From Megaleporinus macrocephalus (Eukaryota; Chordata; Actinopteri; Characiformes; Anostomidae), in NCBI GenBank assembly GCA_021613375.1, contig CM038709.1, forward strand, positions 39,019,656 to 39,083,655: a stretch of DNA of 64,000 nt. Direction: 5' to 3'. The notes below the pieces were generated by a model. It worked only from the letters and a program-made list of their open reading frames with translations. It was not told the DNA's origin and did not search any database. Shown here piece by piece: positions 21,398-32,447 of this stretch. Within the stretch, counting starts at the first letter, position 1. Every line of letters starts with the position of its first letter. A program made the position numbers and the translations under genes.

Positions 21398-21709
21398 TGT
21401 CACGCTGATGAGCAGGAATAGCGGAAGTAGGGGACACACTCGCAAGCTTTTGAAAGACAAGATAGTTTACTTAAACGAACGAACGAACGGACGGAATACA
21501 GACTGGGTCACCATAACACATAACAATGAATGACAAACACAGACGGAACACACAGGATATATAAAGACATAGGAAACACAGAACAGCTGCAGAACATAAC
21601 GCGACACAGGTGGAGGGCAGAGGCATGGAACACATGACAAACAGGTAAACAAAGACCACGCGGACTAGACAGGATGTCAACAGGAACACGTGGACGGGCA
21701 GGCGTGACA
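21398..21709. mobile_element. Solo LTR (312 bp)
   Basis: It begins TGTCACGC and ends GCGTGACA, a perfect 8-bp inverted pair containing the TG...CA ends of LTRs. It is flanked on both sides by TCTGG (21393-21397 and 21710-21714), a 5-bp target duplication typical of Ty3/Gypsy-like and some ERV-like elements. The interior has no open frame and there is no internal retrotransposon region, so it is a solo LTR left by recombination or a short non-autonomous element. The superfamily was not determined. Confidence 0.85.
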
Positions 21710-23022
21710 TCTGGTCAATGTAGCTTCTTTATAACGTGGGTTCTCACGTTATCAGTACACGCCTTGTTATAATACTGCATTTAGAAGTGTGTGAAACTTA
21801 ATATATTGTGGGTTCTTACTTCGTTAGTACTCTCTGATGTTCGCTTTGTTAACAACCCAAAGGTTTTTGAGTTGTAACTTATTGTGAGGCAGTCGGTGTG
21901 AATATTTTTGATTTATCTACTTTGAACGCAGCCAAGCCAATCAGAGTTGAGCACTGTAACTGTGTGTTATATAATAATACAGTTATAATGAATAAACATT
22001 AATTTACAGTGAATGCTCTGTTTAGAAGTGTAGAATTTGGGTTTATCGTTACTCTGACCTTATTAGTTCTGACCTTATTAAGTGTTACCAATTTGTACTG
22101 GCTCAGCTCTCCACAGTCCCAGCCCACATTTAAGCCCATTAATCGCTCATCGGCGATTAGTTCACATGAATAATCGACTCTCAAGTCGGTGCATGAGGCC
22201 CCGCTGGCACCCCTACGGTGTCCTAGTTTAGCTTTACTGGATATTATTCAGTATTTGGGACACTTTGAACAGCTCAGCAGTTTGTTATTGTTTAGTCAGT
22301 GCGTTAATAAAGTTGTTATGTCCTAAGCAATTACATAAGATGTACTGCTGTAATCTGTCTGTAACTGTGGCTACATAATTCTTACATTGTAGTTGTGTAG
22401 TTACATTGTATGTTGTTCATGTGTAACTACACAGTCATTAGATATTAGACTCCTAATATATAGTGGGTTCTCACTTCATCAGTACACTCTGGCGATCGAT
22501 CGGTTTACAATACAATTGTTTTGCTCAGCACTAGAGAGTTGTGACTCATTGTGAGGCAGTTGGTGTGCATATCTACTTTGAACGCAGCCCAGCCAATCAG
22601 ATTTGAGCACCGTAACTGTGTGTCATATAATAATACAGTTATATTGAATAAGCCTTAATTTACTGTAAATGCTTTGTTTAGAAGTGTAGAATTTGGGTTT
22701 ATTGCTTTCTCTGACCTTATTAGTTCTTATTCAGCTCCTTAAAATGAAGTGTTACCAATTTTATTGGCTCAGCTCTCCATATTCTCAGCCCAAACTTAAG
22801 CCCTTTACAGTTGTAGTTTGTTATTGTGTGGTCAAGTGCATTATTAAAGTGGTCTGGTCTGGTCTTGTCTTGAGTAATTATAGAAGCTGTACTGCTGTAA
22901 TCCATCTGTAACTACTGGGGATGTAGCCACTGTTACGCTGTTGTTACATATGTTGTTTATTTGTAACCACACAGTCATTATAGACATTGGTGTGCATACT
23001 GGTGTCAGTTAATATAAACTTA

Positions 23023-23296
23023 ATATATCGTCACTGTCCAATGAAAAACAAGAAACTCTTTTTGAAACTTTTTTCCAAAATTGAAACTTTACAAGGGAAA
23101 CCAAAAACATACTTTACTTTCAATGTTAGTCGAGGTAACCAGAATATTTCCCAAGCTATTTTGAGCACTTCTATTGGTTCATTCATCATGAAATTTTCAC
23201 ACAATGTAAAGAACCATTGGCGTGTTCAAATGATGTAGAAAACTCAAAATCAACAAAAATGGAGATACACGTTGTTCATTGGACAGTGACGATATA
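23023..23296 (+). mobile_element. Palindromic-ended MITE, copy 2
   Basis: The termini are TATATCGTCACTGTCCAATG and CATTGGACAGTGACGATATA, exact inverted repeats of 20 bp. It lies within the duplicated unit. Confidence 0.88.
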
Positions 23297-23845
23297 GTAG
23301 ATTCTTACTTCATCAGTACTCTCTGATGTTTGCTTCGTTTACAGCACAAGGGTTTTTGAGTTGTGACTCATTGTGAGGCAGTTGGTGTGCATGTCTACTT
23401 TGAGCGCAGCTCAGCCAATCAGATTTGAGCACCATAACTGTGTGTCGTATAATAATACAGTTATAATGATGAAATCTTAATTTACAGTAAATGCTTTGTT
23501 TAGAAGTGTAGAATTTGGGTTTATTGCTTACTCTGACCTTATTAGTTCTTATTCAGCTCCTTAAAATGAAGTGTTACCAATTTTATTGGCTCAGCTCTCC
23601 ATATTCTCAGCCCAAACTTAAGCCCTTTACAGTTGTAGTTTGTTATTGTGTAGTCAAGTGCATTATTAAAGTGGTCTGGTCTGGTCTTGTCTTGAGTAAT
23701 TATAGAAGCTGTAGGGCTGTAATCCATCTGTAACTGTAGCTACATCACTATTAGTTACGTTGTTGTTACATATGTTGTTTATTTGTAACCACACAGTTGT
23801 TAGAGACATTGGTGTGCATACTGGTGTCACTTAATATACACCTAA

Positions 23846-24096
23846 TATATCGTCGCTGTCCAATGAAAAACAAGAAAATTGAAACTTTACAGGGGAGACC
23901 AAAAACATACTTTACTTTTAATGTTAGTCGAGGTAACCAGAATATTTTCCAAGCTATTTTTGAGCACTTCTGTTGGTTCATTCGTCATGAAATTTTAACG
24001 CAATGTAAAGAACCATTGGCGTGTTCAAATTATGTAGAAAACTCAAAATCAACAAAAATGGAGATACATGTTTTTCATTGGACAGCGATGCTATAT
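23846..24096 (+). mobile_element. Palindromic-ended MITE, copy 3
   Basis: The termini are TATATCGTCGCTGTCCAATG and CATTGGACAGCGATGCTATA. It corresponds in position to copy 2 in the 822-bp duplicate, but lacks about 20 bp after GAAAAACAAGAAA. Confidence 0.87.
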
Positions 24097-24575
24097 TAGA
24101 TTCTTACTTCATCAGTACTCTCTGATGATTTACATCACAAGGGTTTTTGAGTTGTGACTCATTGTGAGGCAGTTGGTGTGCATATGTTTGTGTATTTTAC
24201 ATCTACTTGTAGCGAAGCCCAGCCAATCAGATTTGAGCTCCGTAACTGCTTGTTATATAATGATACAGTATTGAATAAACCTTAATTTACAGTGAATGCT
24301 CTGTTTGGAAGTGTAGAATTTGGGTTTATCGGTACTCTGATCTTATTAGTTCTTATTAAGTGTTCCAATTTTTACTGGCTCAGCTCTCCACAGTCCCAGC
24401 CCACATTTAAGCCCATTATTCGGTCATCGGCGATTAGTTCACATGAATAATCGACTCTCAAGTCGGTGCATGAGGCCCCGCTTGCACCCCTACGGTGTCC
24501 TAGTTTAGCTTTACTGGATATTATTCAGTATTTGGGACACTTTGAACAGCTCAGCAGTTTGTTATTGTTTAGTCA

Positions 24576-25969
24576 AACAGCGCGTTAGCCTCGTGGCTCC
24601 AGTGCAGAATTGAAGAAGTGTAGACGTCAGTTGTGTCTCGGCTGATTAACCACATTGAGAATAAATGAGAAAGCTGGGTTCGTTTCTTTTCCTCCGAACG
24701 TTCGAGTTCAAACTTCACCTGGAGCCTTTTTTTTTTTTTTTTGTGACTCAGAGCCTTAATGGAAATTTAAATCGCATGATAGCGAGACACTCAGGGTAGT
24801 ATATCCACCTCATTAAAAAGTAGAAGAACACCCGGGAACAGCAGCTAAATGGGTCTAAATATCACACGGCAGCTCGAACGCTGCGGCCCTCCATGGATTT
24901 ACAGCCTCGCAGTGGACTTGGCTTTTTTTTTTTTTTTTTTTTTTTTTGGGTACCTCCGACATTAGTCACAATCCCCACGTGTTTATTACCGAAGCCCTTA
25001 TTTAAGAGTGAATGTCCAGCGCGGCCTCTGATGACCATTTCCCTGCTATTCCAGCGACATTCGTCTGAGTCAGAGACGCAGCGGCTCGCTTTGTTATTTA
25101 CTCACCCACGCCATACCTGCGGGAGAGAGAGAGAGAGGAGACTGTAATAAAGCCATCCACTGAGAAAAGAAAGAAAGGAGAGGGAGAGAGAGGGAGAGAG
25201 AGAGAGAGAGAGTAATATGTGTCTGGGTAGCTGAAGCAGAGAAAGCCTCTTTATCTGCAATCACCTCAATAAAATGGGGCGTCCAGACGGGACCTGTGGT
25301 CATAAAGTGAGTGGCATAAACCAAGCAGCCATTACCTCTCGTTCTCACTCTTGTCTCTCTCTCTCTCGCACTCTTTCACACATACACCCCCCCCCCCCTC
25401 TTCCTCTGTCTCTCTTTGTCTGTCTCTCTCGCTCAGCTCATCTCTTTATTCATTTATGGAAGTTAATGGTGCCTCATGCTCTGTATTGAGAGGACTGAGG
25501 GATGAGGGTGATACGGCCGTTGAAGTTTTTTTATATATAAAAACGAAACAGTTCTAAAGTCAGTTTTTATGGAAAAGGGCTGCTGCTCCAGAAGTACTCG
25601 CCCGTGTGCAGGCCCAGTGCGGAGCTGCTAGCTCACTAAACTCAGATGACTGCAAATCCAGATCGTGATGCTGTGGAAGACGCCAGAGACCACCCTTCTT
25701 TTGTACCCTGCAAGTTGTTGTCGAGAGATATTTGTGGGAAGAGGTAAGACAAAGATACAGAGAATATGGGGCTCCTAACAACCACCTGGAAGAAAGGGCA
25801 GCTTGATTGACAGCTCGCTGTCCAGCACACAGCGTACCCCACCCCTCATACAGTACTAACATCATTAGCCAGTGTTTTTGTGTCGCTAACTGGACCAAAA
25901 AAGTCACAGATCTGCTGGTGGATGAATAAACCAACAAATAGATGAAGCAACAAGTGAGTAAAGGAACGG
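24576..25969. other. Intronic sequence with poly-T and GA/CT simple repeats
   Basis: Poly-T runs lie at 24728-24742 and 24924-24947, GA repeats at 25120-25212 and CT repeats at 25355-25435 with a short poly-C run. Between them is unique-looking sequence. No exon was recognised. Confidence 0.6.
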
Positions 25970-26687
25970 ATGAAGAAACAATGCTGGTGTTTAGGAAGTG
26001 TAATCAATGGATGAAGGAATGAAGGGATAAAAGAACAATGTTGGTGATGGAAGAAGAAATGAAAGGATGAAAGAACAATGTTGGTGATGATAAAGGAATG
26101 AATGGATGAAGGAACAATGTTGGTGATGGATAAAGTTATGAATGGATGAAGAAACAATGTTGGTGATGATAAAGGAATGAATGGATGAAGGAACAATGTT
26201 GGTGATGGATAAAGTTATGAATGGATGAAGAAACAATGTTGGTGATTGATAAAGTTATGAATGGATGAAGGAACAATGTTGGTGTATTGATAAAGGAATG
26301 AAAGGATGAAGGAACAATGTTGATGATGGATAAAGAAATGAACAGGTGAAGAAACAATGTTGGTGATGGATGAAGTTATGAATGGATGAAGAAACAATGT
26401 TGGTGATGGATGAAGTTATGAATGGATGAAGAAACAATGTTGGTGATGGATGAAGTTATGAATGGATGAAGAAACAATGTTGGTGATGGATAAAGTAATA
26501 CATGGATGAAGTAACAATGTTGGTGATGGATAAAGAAATGAATGGATGAAGAAACGATGTTGGTGATGGATAAAGAAATGAATGGATGAAGAAACGATGT
26601 TGGTGATGGATAAAGAAATGAATGGATGAAAGAACAATGTTGGTGATGGATAAAGGAATGAATGGATGAAGGAACAATGTTGGTGAT
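25970..26687 (+). repeat. Minisatellite T4, 40-bp unit
   Basis: About 17 units of GAACAATGTTGGTGATGGAT followed by AAAGAAATGAATGGATGAA, with a few 36-39-bp variants. The 40-bp unit gives overlapping open frames on the minus strand (SFIHHQH-type repeats), which are artefacts. The left end is gradual. Confidence 0.94.
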
Positions 26688-28229
26688 TTAAGTGAACCCT
26701 GGTTAAGTGAAAGGCTGAGAAGAGTTTGGAGTGGTGGCTGCAGGTCTCTGTTAGATAAAGAAGAGAATGTAATGGACAGTCATTTATTCAGTGTATTGTT
26801 CAGTTTGGTCTGTTTGCCTTTTTGACTCTATTAATTGGCTTCCTCTGACTTTCCTGCACACAGCTGTAAATATGCAGTCTGTAGCGACGGCGCCGCAGCC
26901 CGCCCTGTCTTCTGGAACATTCCCAACCTGATATGTAATTTAAGTCTTAATGCATATTTAGAGCCAGCTCTTTAGCTGCGAGCGCGCATCATTTAGAAGG
27001 GAAAAAAAGTCAAGGCAGTCATTTCAGGTGTGCTGTTAATGCTGAGACTTGAAAGGTGGCGATACGGAAGCGGCACATTTCTGCATTAAAATTCCAGCAA
27101 TACTCCGAATATCTCCCGCGCCTTCCTCCTGGAGTTCCACCACTGTTTTCCTTCTGATACCTTCGCTCACTGTTCACCTTTCTTTTCCCACCTCATATCC
27201 CTGGCATATAACTCACTCGCTCGCTCAGTACTGTGTCAGCACTTGAGTAGCTTTTTTTTTTGTGGGAAGATGGAAGGAATCCACACCAGCAGGATCCCAC
27301 AGGTTTATGTCATTTTTGCTGGGTATGCTGGTTTTATAGTATACTAGTACAGTATAGCTGCTTCCCATCCCTCAGCTTTAATATAACATAGTAAATATCT
27401 GCAGTTATGGCTTCATTACACTGGCTACCTCTTAGGCATGGATGGACTGGCTGGCCATTGGAAGTACGGCGGCATTTCACAGTAGAGATCAACCAATATG
27501 GGTTTGTCTATAGCCGATGCTGATGTTTAGAGGTCAGTCGATGTCCGATATGGGCTGCCGATTTCTTTTTCTCGGTCTTTAGAGAAAAAAATGTGTGTGT
27601 TACACTAGCGTAGTTAGCTTTAGCCCCGGAGCTAAGCAGTAAAACATCCGCTCTGGTTCACGTTTACAGCCAGAACCAGACACACGTAACCACATCGTCA
27701 AAAATGTCACTGTTTGCTATAAATTATTCATCATTTTCACTTATTGGCTGAACAGTTATAAAGGTTTCGGCTTGGGGTCCTTCACAGTGGGCCACTCTCT
27801 GTGCGTGGGCCGCTGAGAGATGCTGGTATAATATAATATTGGAGTTTGCATTGGCCCACAGTGCGTGGTCATCCGCCAACAAAGGCACGTTCAGAGCCTT
27901 CACTTCATTAGAGTATAGGCCCTGTCCCAAATAATGCTCATTCCCTACTTAGTGCACTACTTACAAAAGAACAAACATCTCAATTAACAGCCACTGAGGG
28001 TTAAAGAAGCTGTTATCTGAACTACTCCTGAATATTATTGGGCGAATACTAATCAACTACGAAAGTGCATCTCCTGGAGGAAACTCCTGAGGGATGGTTG
28101 CACATAAACGAGTGTGGGTCAAGATGACTGAGGATTAGTACAGGCAGCATGGTGGGTGTAGATTGAACGAAACCTTAATGTTTGGGTTCAGCCGAATGGG
28201 ATGAGTCAGAGTATGCGGAATGGTGTTCA
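26688..28229. other. Intronic sequence, no gene seen
   Basis: It includes a GC-rich unique stretch (26880-27230) and, at 27520-27580, CGATATGGGCTGCCGATTTC, resembling the start of the hAT-like element at 44942. No coding similarity was found. Confidence 0.45.
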
Positions 28230-28450
28230 GTAGGTTGGTGTGGGTGTTACCATCCTATTCATTCTCAATGGGGGAAAAAAATCTAGAACAAACACTGTTA
28301 TCCGGAATCTGTGCATCCGATTCCGGAAGCTGTACACAAGTCAGAATCACACAATCCACTCTGGAGTTGGAGCGGAGTTGATATTTAGAAAACTGTGGGA
28401 TGAGTTATGTGGCGAAGGTTCCATAAAAATTGGGGTCTGCTATATCACTT
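28230..28450 (+). repeat. Dispersed repeat family R1 (copy 3)
   Basis: It shares CATTCTCAATGGGGGAAAAA, GGAATCTGTGCATCCGATTC and CAATCCACTCTGGAGTTGGA with the copies at 17900-18060 and 48400-48530 (reverse order there). Confidence 0.6.
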
Positions 28451-30380
28451 CCAACAAAGTGCACTACATAGGGAGGAAGAAGTCTATTGAGATGGTGCCA
28501 TCTCCTCACAACAAGTCAACTCTTGGGGTGGTCCGAAATTGCCTATTAAGTCAGTAGGTACTGCTCAAGAGCAGTCTCGGACATACTACTTCCACCATGC
28601 CCTTTAACACAAGACCACCACTGTACACATCCCGCTATTCATTAAAGACCCCATTTACTGACAGATTTAGATAGTTTTTGAGGCACTGAGTTTTTGTCTG
28701 AGTCTCTTGTCGTACTCAGCTGGTGTCGAGCTGTGACTCAGAGAAGACAAATCAGGAGGAATCTAATCGTTTTCTACGTAGCTCTGACTCCTGTAGCAGC
28801 AGTTCAGCAGCAGAAGCTTCATACACACAGCCAACGTAGCACCTTCCCTTGGTTTTAGCTCCGCTTTGAATTCAGCTCCAGTTGAATCGTGGGATACCAC
28901 AGTGTGCTGTGTTCGCCTACATAAAAATGTCTACAGATCCAGTAGGTCATCTGGGTAGCGTTCGCATACTCGCCGTGCTCGCCTACTGATTTCACCTACT
29001 GAGCGGTGGGCAAGTAGGCGATTTGGGACATAGCCTTGATAACGGTGTGTGAAATAGAGCTGAAACTGTGGAGAATCGTTCTGGAGATTTAGTTTTAGGA
29101 GTGATTCTGTGAATAATGCTTATTGCTGTTCAGAAACATATACGTCCACAGAACCTGACAGAATGCTTATTTATCATAAAGCAATGTAAAAGGTCAGGAT
29201 TAACTTGTAGCACTGTCCAACTCTCAGGTGGCACCTTTTATTTAACTCAGAATCACCAAGAACGGACTCTGGACCATTTGCTGATGGCCACAGAGAGACT
29301 TTGATGTACACAAACACTGCTCTAATAAGGTGTATAGTTGATTTACTTGTTACCAGGGGCAATTGTAGGCTTAGAGGTTTCATTTCAGATTTTAAATCCC
29401 AAATAAAATTTAATTTAAGCGATAAATACATATATCCATATCAATTTAACACATTTTTCTCATTGAATATTGAGCTTCTGTGGGCTAAAGGGTGACTAGA
29501 TGAGAATGAGAGAAATTCAGGGCATGAGATTTGGGGTGAATGTGTCATGACAGAATAATTAAATTAATTTAGATCAGACACACCAATTCTAATAATCACT
29601 TAATCAATATTATTACGATTATACGACAGATTCTGAGCATATGATCAAGATCACGTTGGCTTCACTCGATTAAAATAATTGAATATCTGTGACCACACAC
29701 ACAGAGTTAAATTATAGTATTATATTTTCATATCTTATCATTCTTTAACATTAATTAGCTACACATACAGACAGCACTACTCTAACACCTTAGCTTTAAT
29801 AACACACAGACTAACCAACAGCACAGCCGCTACAGCTTCTCTCACTCCTTTATAAACAGTAAACAGACCACCGGCAGCATTAGCCTGCTAAATTAAAAAA
29901 AAACCTCAGATAGTCACTCTTAGTTAACACTAACAGAATAAAGAGTGATCAGAAATATGGGTTAGGGTCCGAGCTAGGCTGATGATCACTGCAGTGTGTT
30001 GGTTCTGAGTGATAAAGTACAAAAACACTACTTTACAAAACTTACTAGACACACAACACCAGTCAGATACAAGAGAAGCTGGCTTTTCGTTGTTAAAATA
30101 ATTGGTTTAACCATATACTTTCTATGGTTTTAACATTTCCAGCTTGTTAGAGACAAATTAATATTAAATGAAAATATAATTCTATAATCTTTAGAGGTGC
30201 TGGGACTAGCTACGCCCCTGCTTGTTACTTGTGTCCTACTTATTCCAGAACAAACTTATTGTGACATGTAACAGGAATTGGGAATTGGGTTGGTGGGCTT
30301 AGACAGGACTTGGCCTTTTCACTTTGGAGTTGCTGTAATTCTAGTGGGCTGGTCTAGTTCCCATTCAAAATGTTCTTCTT
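28451..30380. other. Intronic sequence, no gene seen
   Basis: AT-rich, unique-looking or very decayed sequence. No exon, RNA gene or clear repeat was recognised. Confidence 0.45.
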
Positions 30381-30384
30381 TGTT

Positions 30385-30640
30385 TATTAAGCTGTTAATG
30401 GCCTGACTCTACAGTATGTGTGGCAAGTCCATATAATGTGCAGAGATCTCTCTGGTTCCCTAATAAACTACTGTAAACTATTCCTTACTCTCATTCTCTG
30501 TTGCTGCCCAAAATCTGTGGAACACACTGCCTTATGGAATGAGATCCTAGTCCTCCACTGAACAGTTCAAATCCTGCTTTACTAAAACTAAAATCTTGTT
30601 ACTGGCTAGTTTTATAGCACTTTTTACAATAAAGTTGTAA
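30385..30640 (+). pseudogene. LINE ORF2 C-terminal remnant
   Basis: The + strand from about 30505 reads AAQNLWNTLPYGMRS, a stop, then SSTEQFKSCFTKTKILL. This is the typical final part of CR1/L2-type ORF2 (..LWNSLPxxLRSSxSLxxFKSxLKTxLF). One stop codon is visible and the 5' part is decayed. Confidence 0.6.
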
Positions 30641-30790
30641 CAAAGCAGCTTCACAGAAGTTTGAAAATATGAAAATGTGTTGAGCAAGTCAGAGTTGACA
30701 GCAGCAAGGAAAAACTCTCAAGACTGGAGGAAGAAACTTTGAGAGGAACCAAGACTTAGGGGAGAAACAGTCCTCTGGTCAAACAGTATT
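30641..30790 (-). repeat. Dispersed repeat R3, inverted copy
   Basis: AAGGAAAAACTCTCAAGACT and TTTGAGAGGAACCAAGACTT are the reverse complement of the GGTTCCTCTCAAGG-type fish repeat also found at 34871-35030 and 39240-39450. Confidence 0.6.
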
Positions 30791-31019
30791 TACAGTTTTT
30801 TGAGCTATGTTCAAAACTAGAACTAAGAGAATCTCTGTTTGAAGTCTGGATAATAAAAGCTTTAGAGACTGCACAGGTAGAGGCAGCCTCGGACTCAGTC
30901 GAGCTGAAACAGTCCCATCAAATCTTAATGCTGGTATGTCTGGAAGACAGTCGAGGGTGTAGCAGAGGGCACGGATGAAGAGGAGAACTGGTTGGTGTCT
31001 AGCGAGAAACAAAGTGAGA

Positions 31020-31465
31020 AGCAGCAGCCAGAGACTAAAGCGAGTCAGAAAGAATAACAAGCTCTAAAAACAGAAAAGTGAACAGTGAACACTGACTGTT
31101 TAACAGGAACGGTTCTGGAATAGACCTGCTCGTCTAGTTTTGGAGAACACCACTCTGTCAGTTGTGAAACTGAGTTAACAAATATATAACACATTCAAAA
31201 GCATTTTGTTTTTATAAATGTATCCCTTAATGTTCTTAATTGAAGTAAGGACAAAAAATGTATTTGAATCTTTATAAATAATTCATTCAGTTCAGCATTT
31301 AAACAGTAAATATACTGAAATATACGGAACGTGTGTTTCAGTAGCTGATACTAGGCTACTTCAGTAAACAGGATACACCACTGAAGTTAGAAATGATGAT
31401 GGTCCGGACCTTGGCCTGAGGAAACCTCCTCTAACTGGACCTTACTGAACTCTAATTAAACACCA
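31020..31465 (+). repeat. Dispersed repeat R2, copy 2
   Basis: It parallels 18540-18985: CAGTAAATATACTGAAATAT, AGTAAACAGGATACACCACT and GAGGAAACCTCCTCTAACTG in the same order. Confidence 0.7.
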
Positions 31466-31944
31466 CTGTTATAGGGGATCTAACTATAAGAGCATAGGCT
31501 AAGAGGAGAGAACCAGAAGGCAACATAGACATGAGAGTACCCTGATACAGTGTTATCCCTCCAACACCACCAGCATCTCAGTTTACCATACACTACTGTG
31601 TCCATGAAGTCCTGGACGTCCTCCCTTTATCTAAAGCTAAACTAAACAAACACATTTTTAGTCTAGATGTAAAGGTTGAGACCATTATTACCTCTTTTAC
31701 TTTCACTGTGTTCGCTATTTAACCTTGTTAGTTTCACTATTCTGATCCTATAGAATTTTATTTTCTCCTATTCTACTGATTTGTACTCCACTGTACAGCA
31801 GTTTGGTGCTATATAAATACATTGAGCTAGAAAGGATCAGAACCGAGTTGGGCTTTAATACCTGATCCGCTCCAGTACGCCTGGATCGGGTCGAGGCAGC
31901 CGTACTGACACTGTCATGGTCTCTTGTCTCCTGCTCCGACTCAG
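31466..31944. other. Intron end before exon D
   Basis: GGTGCTATATAAATACATTG (31806-31825) resembles the ends of fish SINE/LINE tails. The rest is ordinary intron leading to the GACTCAG acceptor. Confidence 0.4.
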
Positions 31945-32280
31945 ATGCTGAACTGCTGCATCGAGCACAAAAAAGCGCGGGACGAGAGCCGGAAGGAGAG
32001 TGCGCGGGACAGGAAAGACGCGGCCTCCTGCGAGAACGGGCTCCTGGGCCCCGACAGCGGCCAGCCAGGGGGTGCCGGAGGGTCTCCAGGGAAGTCTTGG
32101 GACTCCTGGAGCGACAGCGACGAGGAGTTCTACGAGTGTGTGAGCGACACGGAGGAAATCAAGGAGACGCCGACCGAGGGCGCGAAAGGAGCCAAGGTCA
32201 AGCCCGAGGGTCGCCTGCAGCCCCACGGCAAACTGACCCTGCTCAACTCGGACGAGCCGCTCTACATCCCGGTCACTCAG
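31945..32280 (+). CDS. rab3gap1: RAB3GAP1 exon D (acidic linker and conserved block)
   Basis: This 336-nt exon, phase 0 at both ends, encodes 112 residues from MLNCCIEHKKARDE to LYIPVTQ. The ends match human RAB3GAP1 (MLNCCIERKKARDE; PEGRL, HGKLTLL, EPLYIPVTQ). The middle is a variable, charged, probably disordered linker of about 45 residues containing SWDSWSDSDEEFYECVSDTE, which is conserved in human as SWDSWSDSEEEFFECLSDTE. The acceptor is GACTCAG and the donor CAG|GTGAGT. The exon is GC-rich against AT-rich introns. A 2.4-kb minisatellite begins about 168 nt after the donor. The first Met codon is internal and not a start: exon C reads straight into it. Confidence 0.97.
32125..32145 (+). 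other. FFAT-like motif in the RAB3GAP1 linker
   Basis: The codons read EFYECVS, directly after an acidic stretch (SDSDE). FFAT motifs (consensus E-F/Y-F-D-A-x-E after acidic residues) bind VAP proteins on the ER. Five of seven positions fit loosely (E, F, Y, E, C). The last position is S where E/D is usual. Human has EFFECLS. The function is inference. Confidence 0.5.
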
Positions 32281-32447
32281 GTGAGTGGATTTTCACAGAG
32301 GGTGCCTGCTGGGAGGTTAAGAGGCTTGTGGGCTGGGTCAGGCTAACGCTAGACTCTACTGTTAGTCTAGAGCAAGACGCCGAGCTGGATGGACACGTCT
32401 GAGTACGTTTGAGTGAGCGTTTGGAAAAACACAGAACAGAAACATTT

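Larger units (their letters stand above)
21720..24575. repeat. Nested segmental duplication cluster
   Basis: Blocks with GAACGCAGCCCAGCCAATCA and AAATGAAGTGTTACCAATTT recur several times. The unit at 22690-23290 recurs at 23512-24110 (shift about 822 bp), carrying a MITE copy with it. A second relation joins about 22150-22300 to 24425-24575 (shift about 2275 bp; CGGCGATTAGTTCACATGAA and the following 120 bp nearly identical). The short paired open frames here are products of the duplication, not genes. Confidence 0.9.

Noticed and set aside
22693..23733. Two near-identical 72-codon frames
   Set aside because: They are the two copies of the 822-bp duplication, with no domain; not paralogous genes.
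25846..26677. Series of overlapping minus-strand frames with FIHHQHCFFIHSF repeats
   Set aside because: They arise from the 40-bp minisatellite T4 in shifting frames.
31855..32402. Alternative frames over exon D on both strands (123 and 101 codons)
   Set aside because: They are shadows caused by the high GC content of the exon. The + frame giving MLNCCIE..IPVTQ matches RAB3GAP1.
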